The notes: generated by a model from the sequence alone, not told the origin. Shown: positions 1 to 14,539, counted from the stretch's first letter. The stretch is 54,587 nt of DNA from Bradyrhizobium huanghuaihaiense (GCF_007830635.1 NZ_VLLA01000037.1:1-54587), one strand, 5' to 3'. Numbers and translations are program-made.

Positions 1-1
1 C

Positions 2-85
2 TGGCTGAGATATCTCTTGTGCCTGTTCCTGGCCCAGCTATGGCGCACGCTCGCCCGGCCAGCCTCGATCAATCCGGCTTCTTAA
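2..85 (+). CDS. possible C-terminal end of a gene cut by the left edge
   Basis: From base 2 a frame stays open for 27 codons and stops at TAA 83-85. The residues are rich in Leu, Trp and Arg and look like the end of a hydrophobic or membrane protein. Nothing more can be seen because the window begins here. The stretch is short enough to be open by chance, so the call is weak. The next gene lies on the other strand, which would make the two convergent. Confidence 0.25.
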   Translation, partial: WLRYLLCLFLAQLWRTLARPASINPAS

Positions 86-145
86 CGGACGACGACGGAG
101 AATGAGGAACACTCCGCCAGTTCTCACCGGCCCTGTGGAGCCCTC

Positions 146-1093
146 TCACTTGAACAGCGGAGTCCCCGGCACGAAGGCGTCGAAGGCGGCCCAGAACTGG
201 GAGCGGTAGCGGTCCTGCTCCTGCAGGATCTCGTGCTTGGCGCCGGCGATCACGAGATGGGAGCCGGCACGCAGATGGTAGGCGAACTCCTCGATCGCCG
301 CGGTCGAGACCACGGTGTCGCTGGAGGCCGCCAGCATCAGGATCGGCTGGCGGATCTCGGAGGGGTAGTTCATGCCCTTGAAGGTCTGCATGGCACGGAA
401 GGCGGTGTCGGCCCACGCAACCGTGGGTGACGCCAGCCCGAGCGTCGGATCCTCCTCCAGGATCGCGGCGTTGCGCGCGTAGCGCACGGGATCGCTGGTC
501 AGGGGATTGTTGATGAAGGGGTCGAGCCCGGTGATGCGGTCGCTGCCGCCGGGGACGTAGCGGCCGCCCATCCCCATCAGGCGCATCGTTCTCAGCAGCG
601 CCCGCGCGGGAAACGCGGTGGTGCGGCCGGGCAGGTCGATCATCGGCGCCGACAGCACCATGCGGTCGAACCAGCGCTTGCCGGCATGCGCCACGCGCAG
701 CAACACCGTGCCGCCCATGGAGTGGGCGAGCGCGAAGAAGGGGGGCGGGCAATCCGGCAGCACCACCTGCTGCACGAAGGTCTCGACGTCGATCTCGAAA
801 TCGGAGAAGTCGCGCACATAGCCCTTGCGCGGATCGCGCAGGCGCCGCGAGGAATGGCCCTGCCCGCGCCAGTCGATCATCGCCACCGCAAAGCCGCGAT
901 CGCGCAAATCGCGCACGGTCTCGAAATATTTCTCGATCTGCTCGCTGCGCCCGGTGAAGACGCAGACCGTGCCTTTGCGATTCGCCGGCGGCGCCCAGCG
1001 GGCAAAGCGCAGCTCAGCGCCATCGGGGGTCTTGATGGTGCCGCTGACGACGTTTTCGGGAACGGGGTTGGACGGGATCGAGAGCAGCGTCAT
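146..1093 (-). CDS. alpha/beta hydrolase, lysophospholipase / monoacylglycerol lipase-like
   Basis: The 315-residue protein has the layout of the PldB / Hydrolase_4 family. These serine hydrolases cleave lysophospholipids or monoacylglycerols. An oxyanion-side segment lies near residues 43-50, the DWRGQGHS stretch near 74-81, and the nucleophile elbow AHSMGG has its serine at about 125. A late Asp (SSDT) and His (AKHE) complete a plausible triad. There is no signal peptide, so it should act in the cytoplasm or at the inner membrane. It is a single gene that diverges from the heat-shock gene to its right. The exact substrate cannot be read from sequence. Confidence 0.85.
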   Translation of the reverse strand: MTLLSIPSNPVPENVVSGTIKTPDGAELRFARWAPPANRKGTVCVFTGRSEQIEKYFETVRDLRDRGFAVAMIDWRGQGHSSRRLRDPRKGYVRDFSDFEIDVETFVQQVVLPDCPPPFFALAHSMGGTVLLRVAHAGKRWFDRMVLSAPMIDLPGRTTAFPARALLRTMRLMGMGGRYVPGGSDRITGLDPFINNPLTSDPVRYARNAAILEEDPTLGLASPTVAWADTAFRAMQTFKGMNYPSEIRQPILMLAASSDTVVSTAAIEEFAYHLRAGSHLVIAGAKHEILQEQDRYRSQFWAAFDAFVPGTPLFK

Positions 1094-1160
1094 GATTGGG
1101 AAGGGCTGGGCGCGAAGTGCTGCAAATCAAGGGGCGGGAGCGCCGAAAAGGCGCCTATCC

Positions 1161-1195
1161 CGCCCTCTTGAACGCCGTCTCACCCCACCCATATC
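1161..1195 (+). promoter_or_regulatory. heat-shock sigma factor (RpoH) promoter of hsp20
   Basis: CTTGAA at 1167-1172 is followed after 15 bases by CCCATAT at 1188-1194. This fits the sigma-32 pattern CTTGAA - about 13-17 bases - CCCATNT. A start of transcription near 1200 would leave a leader of about 110 bases, which is the ROSE-like region. Confidence 0.7.
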
Positions 1196-1199
1196 ACTT

Positions 1200-1313
1200 T
1201 CGTGCAGGCCGCTACCAGTGTTTCGGAACCGGAACATCAGGCTGCACACAGAACTAAAGCCCGGCCCGATGGCGGGCGGGTTACCCAACAGTCGCTCAAT
1301 GGAGGACTTGACC
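1200..1313 (+). ncRNA. ROSE-type RNA thermometer in the hsp20 leader
   Basis: ROSE elements are 5' UTR thermometers that hide the ribosome site of small heat-shock genes in rhizobia. Here the ribosome site GGAGGA (1301-1306) is preceded by TCGCT (1292-1296), matching the conserved UYGCU of the last ROSE hairpin. CAGTC upstream can pair with GACTTG downstream to close it. Further upstream are a GTGCAG/CTGCAC helix (1202-1207 with 1242-1247) and a GCCCG/CGGGC hairpin (1259-1263 with 1273-1277). The call rests on this layout and on the downstream Hsp20 gene. Confidence 0.75.
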
Positions 1314-1778
1314 ATGCGAACCTACGATCTCACCCCCTTTTATCGTTCCACCGTCGGCTTCGACCGTCTCTTCAACCTGCTCGACCAGGCCAGCTCTGAC
1401 GGCAGCCCCGGCTATCCCCCCTACAACATCGAGCGCACCGGCGAGAACGCCTACCGCATCACCGTCGCGGTCTCGGGCTTTGCCAAGGACGAGCTCTCCA
1501 TCGTCGCGAAGGAAAACACGCTGACGATCAAGGGCGAGAAGGTCGCCAATGAGAACTCGAAATCCGAAGTGCTCTATCGCGGCATCGCCGCGCGTGCCTT
1601 CGAGCGCGCCTTCCAGCTTGCCGACTTCGTGCAGGTGAAGGACGCCTCGCTCGAGAACGGCCTGCTTCACGTCGATCTCGTCCGCGAGATTCCCGAAGCC
1701 AAGAAGCCGCGCCAGATCGCGATCAACACCAGCGCCCCGAAGGCGCAGGTGATCGAGAACTCGGCACAAGCCGCCTAA
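1314..1778 (+). CDS. small heat shock protein, Hsp20 family (IbpA-like)
   Basis: This 154-residue ATP-independent holdase carries an alpha-crystallin domain from about residue 35 to 130. It begins at PYNIERTGENAYRI and ends near the LLHVDLVREIPE strand. The start is set by GGAGGA seven bases before ATG 1314; a longer frame upstream runs through the promoter and the thermometer and is not coding. It resembles the class A Hsp20s of Bradyrhizobium, which bind unfolding proteins for later refolding by DnaK. Expression should rise with heat both by RpoH and by melting of the leader. Confidence 0.95.
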   Translation: MRTYDLTPFYRSTVGFDRLFNLLDQASSDGSPGYPPYNIERTGENAYRITVAVSGFAKDELSIVAKENTLTIKGEKVANENSKSEVLYRGIAARAFERAFQLADFVQVKDASLENGLLHVDLVREIPEAKKPRQIAINTSAPKAQVIENSAQAA

Positions 1779-1802
1779 GCAGCACGCGACTTCCAGGTTG
1801 CG

Positions 1803-1832
1803 AAAACGCCCCGGTGCCCCGGGGCGTTTTTT
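1803..1832 (+). terminator. rho-independent terminator after hsp20
   Basis: AACGCCCC (1805-1812) pairs with GGGGCGTT (1821-1828) around a GC-rich loop, and a run of six T follows. Confidence 0.85.
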
Positions 1833-1857
1833 CGTTTGGCCCAACTCCTTCCCCGGT

Positions 1858-1984
1858 GTCGTCCTGGCGAAAGCCAGGACCCATACCGCGAGGTCTGTCG
1901 AACGGACTCGGTAGGAGTACCGAACGACTGGTCTTCGCCAAACATCTCCCTGGGGTAATGGGTCCTGGCTTTCGCCAGGACGAC
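1858..1984 (+). repeat. 127-bp palindromic repeat, family A copy 1
   Basis: The ends are long inverted repeats (GTCGTCCTGGCGAAAGCCAG at the left, its complement at the right). The core contains AGTACCGAAC and TCTTCGCCAAAC. Copies at 2956 (inverted) and 10736 have the same length and core. It fills most of the gap between hsp20 and the esterase gene; I see no other element there. Confidence 0.9.
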
Positions 1985-2110
1985 GCCGGTTCCTGGGCGG
2001 CCTTCCTGCCGAACATTGCCTGTTGCACCGCATCACAGAGCGGTGAGCAGCGTAACGCCGCCATCGCGCGCTCCGTCCTTTGGGCATCGAACCCAAGAAC
2101 ACGGAGAACG

Positions 2111-2884
2111 ATGATGACTTTCTGGCGCAGCCTTTTCGTCGCCGCGAGCCTGCTGGCGGCCCCTCTCAGCCTCGCTCATGCGCAGACACAGCAAACGGTG
2201 AAGGCGAAGAACGTCGTGCTGGTGCACGGCGCCTGGGCCGACGGCTCGAGCTGGTCGGAGGTGATCCCGATCCTTCAGGCCGCAGGCCTGCACGTGACCG
2301 CCGTGCAGAATCCGCTGTCGTCCCTCGCCGACTCCGTCGAGGCGACAAAGCGCGCGCTGGCCGAGCAGGACGGGCCGACCGTGCTGGTCGCGCATTCCTG
2401 GGGCGGCACCGTGATCAGCCAGGTCGGCACCGACCCGAAGGTCACCGGGCTCGTCTATGTCGCCGCACGCGCGCCCGATGCGAACGAGGATTTCGTCGCG
2501 CTGTCGAAGCAGTTTCCGACCGGCCCGGTGCGCGCCGGCATCGTCGAGCGCGACGGCTACACCAAGCTGTCGGAAGAGTCCTTCCTGAAATATTTCGCCA
2601 ATGGCGTGAAGCCGGAGCAGGCCAAAGAACTCTATGCCGTGCAATGGCCGACGGCGACCTCGATCTTCGCCGGCCGAACCACGGAGGCGGCATGGCATAG
2701 CAAGCCGAGCTGGTACGCGGTGTCGAAGAACGACTACACCATCAATCCCGATCTCGAACGCTTCCTCGCCAAGCGCATGAACGCCACCACGGTCGAGCTC
2801 GACGCCGGCCACCTCTCGCTGGTGTCGCATCCGAAGGACGTGGCGAATTTGATCCTGGACGCGGCGGGGTATCCGCGGAGCTGA
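2111..2884 (+). CDS. secreted alpha/beta hydrolase (EstC-like esterase)
   Basis: The 257-residue protein starts with a clear signal peptide ending at AHA-Q near residue 25, so it should be periplasmic. The mature part has an HG oxyanion motif (VLVHGAW, about 37-43) and a nucleophile elbow VAHSWGGT with Ser at about 96. Its closing His is in AGHLS near residue 238. This matches the salicylate-esterase / EstC branch of small alpha/beta hydrolases. ATG 2111 is preferred because the signal peptide begins there; a longer open frame runs through repeat A1. The natural substrate is not known. Confidence 0.88.
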   Translation: MMTFWRSLFVAASLLAAPLSLAHAQTQQTVKAKNVVLVHGAWADGSSWSEVIPILQAAGLHVTAVQNPLSSLADSVEATKRALAEQDGPTVLVAHSWGGTVISQVGTDPKVTGLVYVAARAPDANEDFVALSKQFPTGPVRAGIVERDGYTKLSEESFLKYFANGVKPEQAKELYAVQWPTATSIFAGRTTEAAWHSKPSWYAVSKNDYTINPDLERFLAKRMNATTVELDAGHLSLVSHPKDVANLILDAAGYPRS

Positions 2885-2901
2885 GGTGATTGCGTGAATG
2901 C

Positions 2902-2934
2902 AAAAGGCGCCTGCAATCTCAGGCGCCTTTTGTT
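2902..2934 (+). terminator. strong rho-independent terminator after the esterase gene
   Basis: A perfect 12-bp stem, AAAAGGCGCCTG (2902-2913) with its complement (2920-2931), encloses a six-base loop. A T-rich stretch follows. It begins 17 bases after the stop codon. Confidence 0.9.
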
Positions 2935-2955
2935 TTGCTCTGTTCTCTCCCCAAC

Positions 2956-3082
2956 GTCGTCCCGGCGAAGGCCGGGACCCGTAACCACAGGGAGAAGTTT
3001 GGCGAAGAGTCGGAGTTCGGTACTCCCACCGCGCCCAATCGATGCACCTCGCGGTATGGGTCCCGGCCTTCGCCGGGACGAC
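2956..3082 (-). repeat. 127-bp palindromic repeat, family A copy 2 (inverted)
   Basis: It has the same ends as copy 1 with a few changes (GTCGTCCCGG... and complement). The core is in the opposite orientation, reading GTTTGGCGAAGA then GTTCGGTAC on the plus strand. It separates the convergent esterase and Pro-rich genes. Confidence 0.9.
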
Positions 3083-3115
3083 ACCGTTCGTGTGGTTGCG
3101 CTCTCGCGTCCGATA

Positions 3116-3904
3116 CTAATCCAGCCCCTGCGCCGCCGGCATCTCCTGCGTCGGCTGGATCGTCGGAGCGGGCTTGGCCTCGCCGACGGTTGGCGCGGTG
3201 GCTTGCGGCGCGGCCTCGGCGGGCTTTGCCTGCACGGCGGCAGTCTGCTGCGGAGCTTGCGCCTGCGCAGGTTGAGCCTGTGGTGCCTGCGCCTGCTGTG
3301 CCACCGGCTCGGCCGGCTTCACCGCCGCGACCGGCGCCTCGCCGCGCGGCGGAGCTGCCTTGGGCAGCGGCACGGTGCGCTTGGCAACATGCGGGATTGG
3401 AGCCGGCGGGCGCGGCGGGCCGCTGCGGATCATGGTCGGCGGCGGCAGCGCGGTTTGCGGGCCGTAAGGGCCGACCGCGCGCTCCTCATAGGGCGGCGCC
3501 ATGCCGTAGGCATCGGCGGCCGGCATGAAGCGGATGATCCGGCCGTCGCGGGCGTCGATCACCAGCCGGCCGTCGTCGCCGCGGCGGTCGATCACCGCAA
3601 TGGTGTAGACGCTGCCGCGCAGCCGCGGAATGCCGAGCGGCGAGAAGCCGTTGTCGCGCAGCACCGCGTAAACCTCGGTCGGCGGCAACAGTGCCGCAAC
3701 CGGGCCACGCTCCTCGTAGCCATAGCCGTAACCGTAGCGCGGCGGCGGAGGCGGCGCGGCTTCCGGCGGCGCATAGGGGCCGTCGAAATCCGACACCGCG
3801 ATCATGGCCCCTCCCGTAATACCGTTCGCGGGAACTTGCGCTTGAGCCGTGCTTGCGGCCAGCGCCAGCGCGGCGGCGGCGACACATCCTGTGAAAAACT
3901 TCAT
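3116..3904 (-). CDS. exported Pro/Ala/Gln-rich protein of unknown function
   Basis: This 262-residue protein has a signal peptide (MKFFTGCVAAAALALAAS then AQA). A small folded segment at about residues 70-125 (EVYAVLRDNGFSPLG ... GRIIRFMPA) resembles PepSY-like periplasmic domains. The second half is a low-complexity tail rich in Pro, Ala and Gln, as in proteins that span the periplasm or cell wall. ATG 3904 has AGGAG upstream, which fixes the start; a longer frame reaches back to 4234 but lacks coding character. Similar proteins are frequent in Bradyrhizobium. I cannot assign a function. Confidence 0.75.
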   Translation of the reverse strand: MKFFTGCVAAAALALAASTAQAQVPANGITGGAMIAVSDFDGPYAPPEAAPPPPPRYGYGYGYEERGPVAALLPPTEVYAVLRDNGFSPLGIPRLRGSVYTIAVIDRRGDDGRLVIDARDGRIIRFMPAADAYGMAPPYEERAVGPYGPQTALPPPTMIRSGPPRPPAPIPHVAKRTVPLPKAAPPRGEAPVAAVKPAEPVAQQAQAPQAQPAQAQAPQQTAAVQAKPAEAAPQATAPTVGEAKPAPTIQPTQEMPAAQGLD

Positions 3905-4396
3905 GGTCGAGACGCTCCTGTCAGGCCCCGCGTGGAGTGCGCTCTTTCGCTTCTTGCGGCGTGACGCGCCTTCCGAAGGGCCGATCCGAAGCTTCCTTGG
4001 GGATTTCGGCGTCCACAGGGCCGGATCGGGGCGCGTTTGCTTCAAAACCGGGGCCGCGCAACTTTCGGAAAGCGATTGATTGACATATCGGGAATCGGGA
4101 CTTCCGCGCGCTTGTGTGGTAGACAAAAATTTGGCAAGGTGATGGTTAGGACAGGAAAGCTGTCTTAAATTTGCTTGCGGTTCCGGCACAGGGATTGCAA
4201 CGAAAGTCGGTGCTCTCGAGCACCAAGAAGGCAAACAGGCAAAGCCGTTCTCGGGGACGTAGAACGCCTAGGCCTGAATTTAAGAAAATGCGGCTCGCAA
4301 CGGACGAGCGGTGACCCAGAGGCGGGTGCCGCGGAACGCCCAAGGTGCGCCGACGAGAGCGGTGAGGCAGCTTGCCGCATGGAGAGGACAGGAACA
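3905..4396. other. 492-bp intergenic region upstream of gltB
   Basis: This divergent gap lies between the Pro-rich gene and gltB. Apart from a candidate sigma-54 promoter at 4183-4199, I see no repeat, RNA gene or convincing reading frame. The part after 4199 would be a leader of about 185 bases. Confidence 0.6.
4183..4199 (+). promoter_or_regulatory. candidate sigma-54 (RpoN) promoter of gltB
   Basis: CCGGCACAGGGATTGCA carries the -24 GG and -12 GC separated by exactly 10 bases, with the GGCAC and TTGCA blocks of the RpoN consensus. One mismatch lies at the first T. Location upstream of a nitrogen assimilation gene adds weight, but no enhancer site was identified. Confidence 0.45.
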
Positions 4397-9130
<4,734 letters not shown>

Positions 9131-9142
9131 GAGTATCAGCGC

Positions 9143-9230
9143 CCGTCATTGCGAGCGCAGCGAAGCAATCCAGACTTTCTCCTGAGCAACAGACTGGATT
9201 GCTTCGTCGCTTCGCTCCTCGCAATGACGG
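9143..9230 (+). repeat. palindromic repeat, family B copy 1, between gltB and gltD
   Basis: The outer arms CCGTCATTGCGAG and CTCGCAATGACGG enclose the inner arms GAAGCAATCCAG and CTGGATTGCTTC. The second copy is at 14977. The hairpin would lie inside a gltBD transcript. Confidence 0.88.
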
Positions 9231-9275
9231 TTGAAGAAGCAACAAACGAATTAAGCGGCAGGGACTTCGGGTTTA

Positions 9276-10727
<1,452 letters not shown>

Positions 10728-10735
10728 TCTCCGCT

Positions 10736-10862
10736 GTCGTCCTGGCGAAAGCCAGGACCCATACTGCGGAATCCACCGATGGCAATCGGTCGTAGTACCG
10801 AACCGCCAGTCTTCGCCAAACCGCCTCCTGGGGTAATGGGTCCTGGCTTTCGCCAGGACGAC
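10736..10862 (+). repeat. 127-bp palindromic repeat, family A copy 3
   Basis: It has the same orientation and length as copy 1, with identical terminal arms and the core AGTACCGAAC ... TCTTCGCCAAAC. It lies 9 bp after the gltD stop, between convergent genes, and might serve as the terminator. Confidence 0.9.
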
Positions 10863-10905
10863 ACCTGAGAGCTTGGCTACGCCTGTGCCTACGAACAGGC
10901 AGCGC

Positions 10906-12648
10906 TTAATTCTGCAACCTCACCCCGACCATCACCACTGTCCCCTGCGAGCTCGACCCCGCCTGGTTCGAATCCAGGATGTCGTGCCGCAGCGTGCCCT
11001 TGATCCAGACGTTGCGGTTGAGCTTGTAGATCAGGTTGCCTTCGAGCGAGTAGGTTTTGTCGTTGCGGTTCTGGTTCTGGTAGTCGTACGTGCCGTAGGT
11101 GAACTTGCCGATGGCGGTGAGCCAGCGGCGGAAGTCGTGGTCGACTTCGGCGGCGTAGGTGTGCACGAGCACGCCGGATGAGCCGGGGACCGTGGTCTCG
11201 TTGATCTGCGTGTCGGTGAAGAACTTCACCGTGGTGAGGCCGCTCGCATTCCAGATCAGCGAGCCCGCGGTGAGGAAGCCCGCGAGCTGGCTAAGGCGCG
11301 GATCGACATAGTTGCGCGCGGAATAGCCGACCGAGATCTCACCCGTCAGGATGCGCGAGAATTCGAAGGACGAGCCGACCTTGGCGTAGCCGCCGTTTGA
11401 ATCGCGGAAGAAGCCGTTGCGGTCGGCGGCCTGGTCGTGGACGCGGGTGTCGCCCTGGATTTCGACGAACGGCTTCAGGCCCGGCTTCAGATCGTAAGAG
11501 AAGCGGCCGACGCCGCCATACTGGTTGAAGTCGCGGTCGTTGTTGCTGAAGGTCGAGCCGTCGGTGAGCTTTGAATCTGTGTAGGCGGTGCGATCGACGG
11601 TGGCGCCGGCGGCGACCTGGAAGCGGTTGAAGGTCTGGTCGAAGCCGATCGTCGTGCCGTAGGTGGCATAGACCGGATATTTCTGCAGGCCGGCCTGCAC
11701 GTTGGGGCTGCCGGGATTGTCGGTGGCGAGCCGCAGGCGCAGCTGCGAGGTCAGCTTGAGATCCCGGCTGACGTCGACGCGGCCGTCAACATGGCCGGTG
11801 AAGTCGGGGCGATCGATCTCGACCGGCGATGGCGAGGCAAAGCCGTTGATCGTCGCCGGCATGTTGTTGGTGTAGCCCGAGAACGAGCCGCGCAAATCCG
11901 CGACCAGCGCGTGGCGCTCCCAGTCGGACGCGACAAGGAGATCAGGCGCGACGACATAGACCGGCGATCCCACCGGCTTGTTCAAGCGCGCCGGGTTGGT
12001 GTCGTAGCCGGTCGAGAGCTCGAGCCCGCCCTTGATCAGGAAGCTGCCGGCGTAATCGCCGACCGCGCCGAACGCATCGTCATCAGCCTTGAGGCGACGG
12101 CGCAGCGGCTGGCCGGGCACATTGCCGGCCATCGCCGGGGCGACCGGCGTCTTGTGCGCATTCTCGGACGGCGGCGGAGCGATGCGCGGCGGACCCAGCG
12201 TCCTGACCGGCGTTGCCGGCGGCGGCGGCGAGCCGGGGCCGAGCGCGCGCTTCGGCTTCGGCTGGCCGGGATAGAGCTTTGGCTGCTGGCGCTTGCGGTT
12301 CAACGAGTCGTAACCGGAGCCGCTGGCGCCATTGGCGGCGGGCAGGCCGTAAGTCGGTACCTGGCCGACACGGGAGGTTGCCGGCGCCTGCTGGCTCCTG
12401 CGCGGATCGGCATTGGGATCGGGCAGCGCCGGCAGCGCGTCCGAGGGCGCCTGCGGCACGGCCGCCGTGCGGCGCGTCGGCAGCGTGTCGGGCGAGGCAA
12501 AGCCGCCGCGGTTGGGATTGAACAGGTCGGGCGTGAGGCTCTGGGCCGCTGCCGGGGCGCTGCCGAGGGCCGTCAGCGCGAGGCACGGCAAAGCGGCGCG
12601 CAGGAAATGCGCGCGTTTGCTCCGGCCCCTGCCTGGAGACGACCCCAC
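10906..12648 (-). CDS. outer membrane beta-barrel protein (BBP2-like)
   Basis: The 580-residue protein has an N-terminal Arg-rich segment, then a signal peptide ending near APAAAQ. A Pro-rich periplasmic region follows to about residue 190. The rest is made of alternating amphipathic strands typical of a putative porin barrel (BBP2_2 family, common in rhizobia). Examples are the GGLELSTGYDTNPARL start and repeated 'FEFSRILTGEISVGYS'-type strands. The last residue is Asn rather than the usual aromatic. It probably sits in the outer membrane. No partner genes reveal its cargo. It is divergent from the sugar-phosphate isomerase gene. Confidence 0.75.
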   Translation of the reverse strand: MGSSPGRGRSKRAHFLRAALPCLALTALGSAPAAAQSLTPDLFNPNRGGFASPDTLPTRRTAAVPQAPSDALPALPDPNADPRRSQQAPATSRVGQVPTYGLPAANGASGSGYDSLNRKRQQPKLYPGQPKPKRALGPGSPPPPATPVRTLGPPRIAPPPSENAHKTPVAPAMAGNVPGQPLRRRLKADDDAFGAVGDYAGSFLIKGGLELSTGYDTNPARLNKPVGSPVYVVAPDLLVASDWERHALVADLRGSFSGYTNNMPATINGFASPSPVEIDRPDFTGHVDGRVDVSRDLKLTSQLRLRLATDNPGSPNVQAGLQKYPVYATYGTTIGFDQTFNRFQVAAGATVDRTAYTDSKLTDGSTFSNNDRDFNQYGGVGRFSYDLKPGLKPFVEIQGDTRVHDQAADRNGFFRDSNGGYAKVGSSFEFSRILTGEISVGYSARNYVDPRLSQLAGFLTAGSLIWNASGLTTVKFFTDTQINETTVPGSSGVLVHTYAAEVDHDFRRWLTAIGKFTYGTYDYQNQNRNDKTYSLEGNLIYKLNRNVWIKGTLRHDILDSNQAGSSSQGTVVMVGVRLQN

Positions 12649-12841
12649 GATGGAATAACTCCAACGAAATCAAACACTTTCAAGACGGTCTCCAACCGGC
12701 TGGCGGGAACCCATCGTTAATGGAGTTAAAACAATTATGGTTAATGACCGGTTGAGGGCATTAGGGCTCTCGTCGCCTCAAGAGCCGCGGCGTGCTAAGC
12801 AGGCGCCAACGGGCGAACGCCCCTCCTCCCTGGACCTGGAC

Positions 12842-13849
12842 ATGCCGAGTTCGAAACCGCTGATGACCCAATCATCCGGCTCCGCCCCCGATAGCGTCGA
12901 ATCCGCGCTCCGCACGCTGGAGACGGAGAGCGGCGGCATCAACGCCCTCGCCGCCGCGTTGCGCGGCCCGCTGGGCGCGACCTTCGCCAAGGCGGTCGAG
13001 CTGATCCGCAACGCCAAGGGCCGCGTCATCGTCACCGGGCTCGGCAAGTCCGGCCACATGGCGCGCAAGATCGCGGCAACGCTGGCCTCGACCGGCACGC
13101 CGGCCTTCTTCGTCCACACCGCGGAAGCCGCCCATGGCGACCTCGGCATGATCACCACCGATGACGTCATCATGGCGCTGTCCTGGTCCGGCGAGCAGCC
13201 GGAGATGAAGACGCTCGTGAACTATTCGGCGCGCTTTGCGATCCCGATGATCGCGGTGACGTCGAACGCTTCGTCCTCGCTCGGCCAGGCCGCCGACATC
13301 GTGATCGAGCTGCCCAAGGCGCGCGAGGCCTGCCCGCACAATCTGGCGCCGACCACCTCGACCATGATGCAGGTCGCGATCGGCGATGCCATCGCGATCG
13401 CGCTGCTCGAAGGCCGTGGCTTCACCGCGCTGGAGTTCGCGCATTTCCACCCCGGCGGCAAGCTGGGCGCGATGCTGAAATTCGTCCGCGACTACATGCG
13501 CACGGGCGCGGAGATCCCGCTCAAGCCTGAAGGCACCAAGATGTCGGACGCCGTGGTCGAGATGTCGGCCAAGGGGCTCGGCTGCGTCTGCATCGTCAAC
13601 GATGCGGGCGAGGCCGTCGGCATCATCACCGACGGCGATTTGCGCCGCCACATGCGGCCCGACCTTCTGACCGTGACGGTCGACGAGATCATGACCAGGC
13701 AGCCGAAGTCCGTGCCGCCCTCGATGCTCGCGAGCGAGATGATCGAGGTGCTGAACACCCGCAAGATCACGACGCTGCTGGTGACCGAGGCGGACAAGGT
13801 GGTGGGCATCGTGCATCTGCACGATCTGCTGCGCGCGGGCGTGGCGTAG
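12842..13849 (+). CDS. kdsD: arabinose-5-phosphate isomerase, KpsF/GutQ family
   Basis: It interconverts ribulose-5-phosphate and arabinose-5-phosphate, the first step toward Kdo for lipopolysaccharide. The SIS domain carries GLGKSGHMARKIAAT and HGDLGMI in the first half. Two CBS domains follow: one around MSDAVVEMSAKGLGCVCIV and another from VDEIMTRQPKSVP to the end. ATG 12842 gives 335 residues. The frame is open from 12737, but those first codons (GTT, TTA, AGG, GGG) do not match the local codon bias. ATG 12863 would give 328 residues, the E. coli length. No kds or lpx genes lie nearby. Confidence 0.9.
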   Translation: MPSSKPLMTQSSGSAPDSVESALRTLETESGGINALAAALRGPLGATFAKAVELIRNAKGRVIVTGLGKSGHMARKIAATLASTGTPAFFVHTAEAAHGDLGMITTDDVIMALSWSGEQPEMKTLVNYSARFAIPMIAVTSNASSSLGQAADIVIELPKAREACPHNLAPTTSTMMQVAIGDAIAIALLEGRGFTALEFAHFHPGGKLGAMLKFVRDYMRTGAEIPLKPEGTKMSDAVVEMSAKGLGCVCIVNDAGEAVGIITDGDLRRHMRPDLLTVTVDEIMTRQPKSVPPSMLASEMIEVLNTRKITTLLVTEADKVVGIVHLHDLLRAGVA

Positions 13850-13858
13850 GCTCCTGCC

Positions 13859-13935
13859 GTCGTTCCGGGGCGCCCAAAGGGCGAACCCGGAACGTCGAGA
13901 TTCCGGGTTCGCGACTTCGTCGCGCCCCGGAATGA
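13859..13935 (+). repeat. palindromic repeat, family C copy 1
   Basis: The arms are GTCGTTCCGGGGCGC and GCGCCCCGGAATGAC, with an inner GAACCCGGAA / TTCCGGGTTC dyad. Other copies are at 29387, 36284 and 37663. It lies between convergent genes. Confidence 0.88.
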
Positions 13936-13969
13936 CAGCGACGGTACAGCGCACCCGCAATGACGGCGG

Positions 13970-14539
13970 TTAGAGCGGCGCCGGAAACCGCGCCGCGTTC
14001 TCCTCCAGCGGCAGCCGCAGCCCGTTCGCCAGATACGACACCGTGCGATAGAAGCCGCACAGGAGCATGATCTCCAGAATGTGCGCCTCGTCGCAATGCG
14101 CCGAGAGCGCGGCGAACTCCTCGTCGCTCAACGTCGCGCGGTGATGCAGCGCGTCGACGGCCGCGATCAGCGCCTGCTCGGCCGGTGCCCAGCAGGCAGA
14201 CGTCGCATCGCCCAGCACCGTGGCGCGCACTTCCTCCTCGCTGAGCTTTGCCGGCCCGGCAAAAATCGCGACATGCACGCCCCATTCATATTCGCATCTG
14301 TTGAGCGCACAGGTGCGGTCGATGACGATCTCGCGCTGGCGCAAAGACAGCGGCCCGGGATCGAGCAGTCCGCCGGCGCGGAACTTGTCCCAGGCGCGCG
14401 TGTGGCCTGCCATCACCCGGAACAGCACCAGCGGCGGCGCGCCGCGCATGATGCGGTCGAACTGCGCCTGGATCTCCGGGGGATAAGGCGGGGTGAGCGG
14501 GCCAATGCGCGGCATGGCCTGGGACACGGCGGAAGACAT
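13970..14539 (-). CDS. carboxymuconolactone decarboxylase (CMD) family protein
   Basis: The 189-residue protein has the CMD/AhpD fold. The motif CALNRCEYEWGVH near residues 77-89 places two cysteines and a histidine where AhpD-like enzymes carry their peroxidase cysteines, although the spacing is CX4C rather than CX2C. A second helix pair (AVDALHHRATLSDEEF) follows as usual. Such proteins act as lactone decarboxylases or peroxidase partners; the substrate is unknown. It is divergent from an HxlR regulator across a 72-bp gap with a large dyad, so it is the likely target of that regulator. Confidence 0.85.
   Translation of the reverse strand: MSSAVSQAMPRIGPLTPPYPPEIQAQFDRIMRGAPPLVLFRVMAGHTRAWDKFRAGGLLDPGPLSLRQREIVIDRTCALNRCEYEWGVHVAIFAGPAKLSEEEVRATVLGDATSACWAPAEQALIAAVDALHHRATLSDEEFAALSAHCDEAHILEIMLLCGFYRTVSYLANGLRLPLEENAARFPAPL

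Noticed and set aside
825..1313. N-terminal extension of the Hsp20 frame
   Set aside because: It runs through the RpoH promoter and the thermometer, and through the divergent hydrolase gene.
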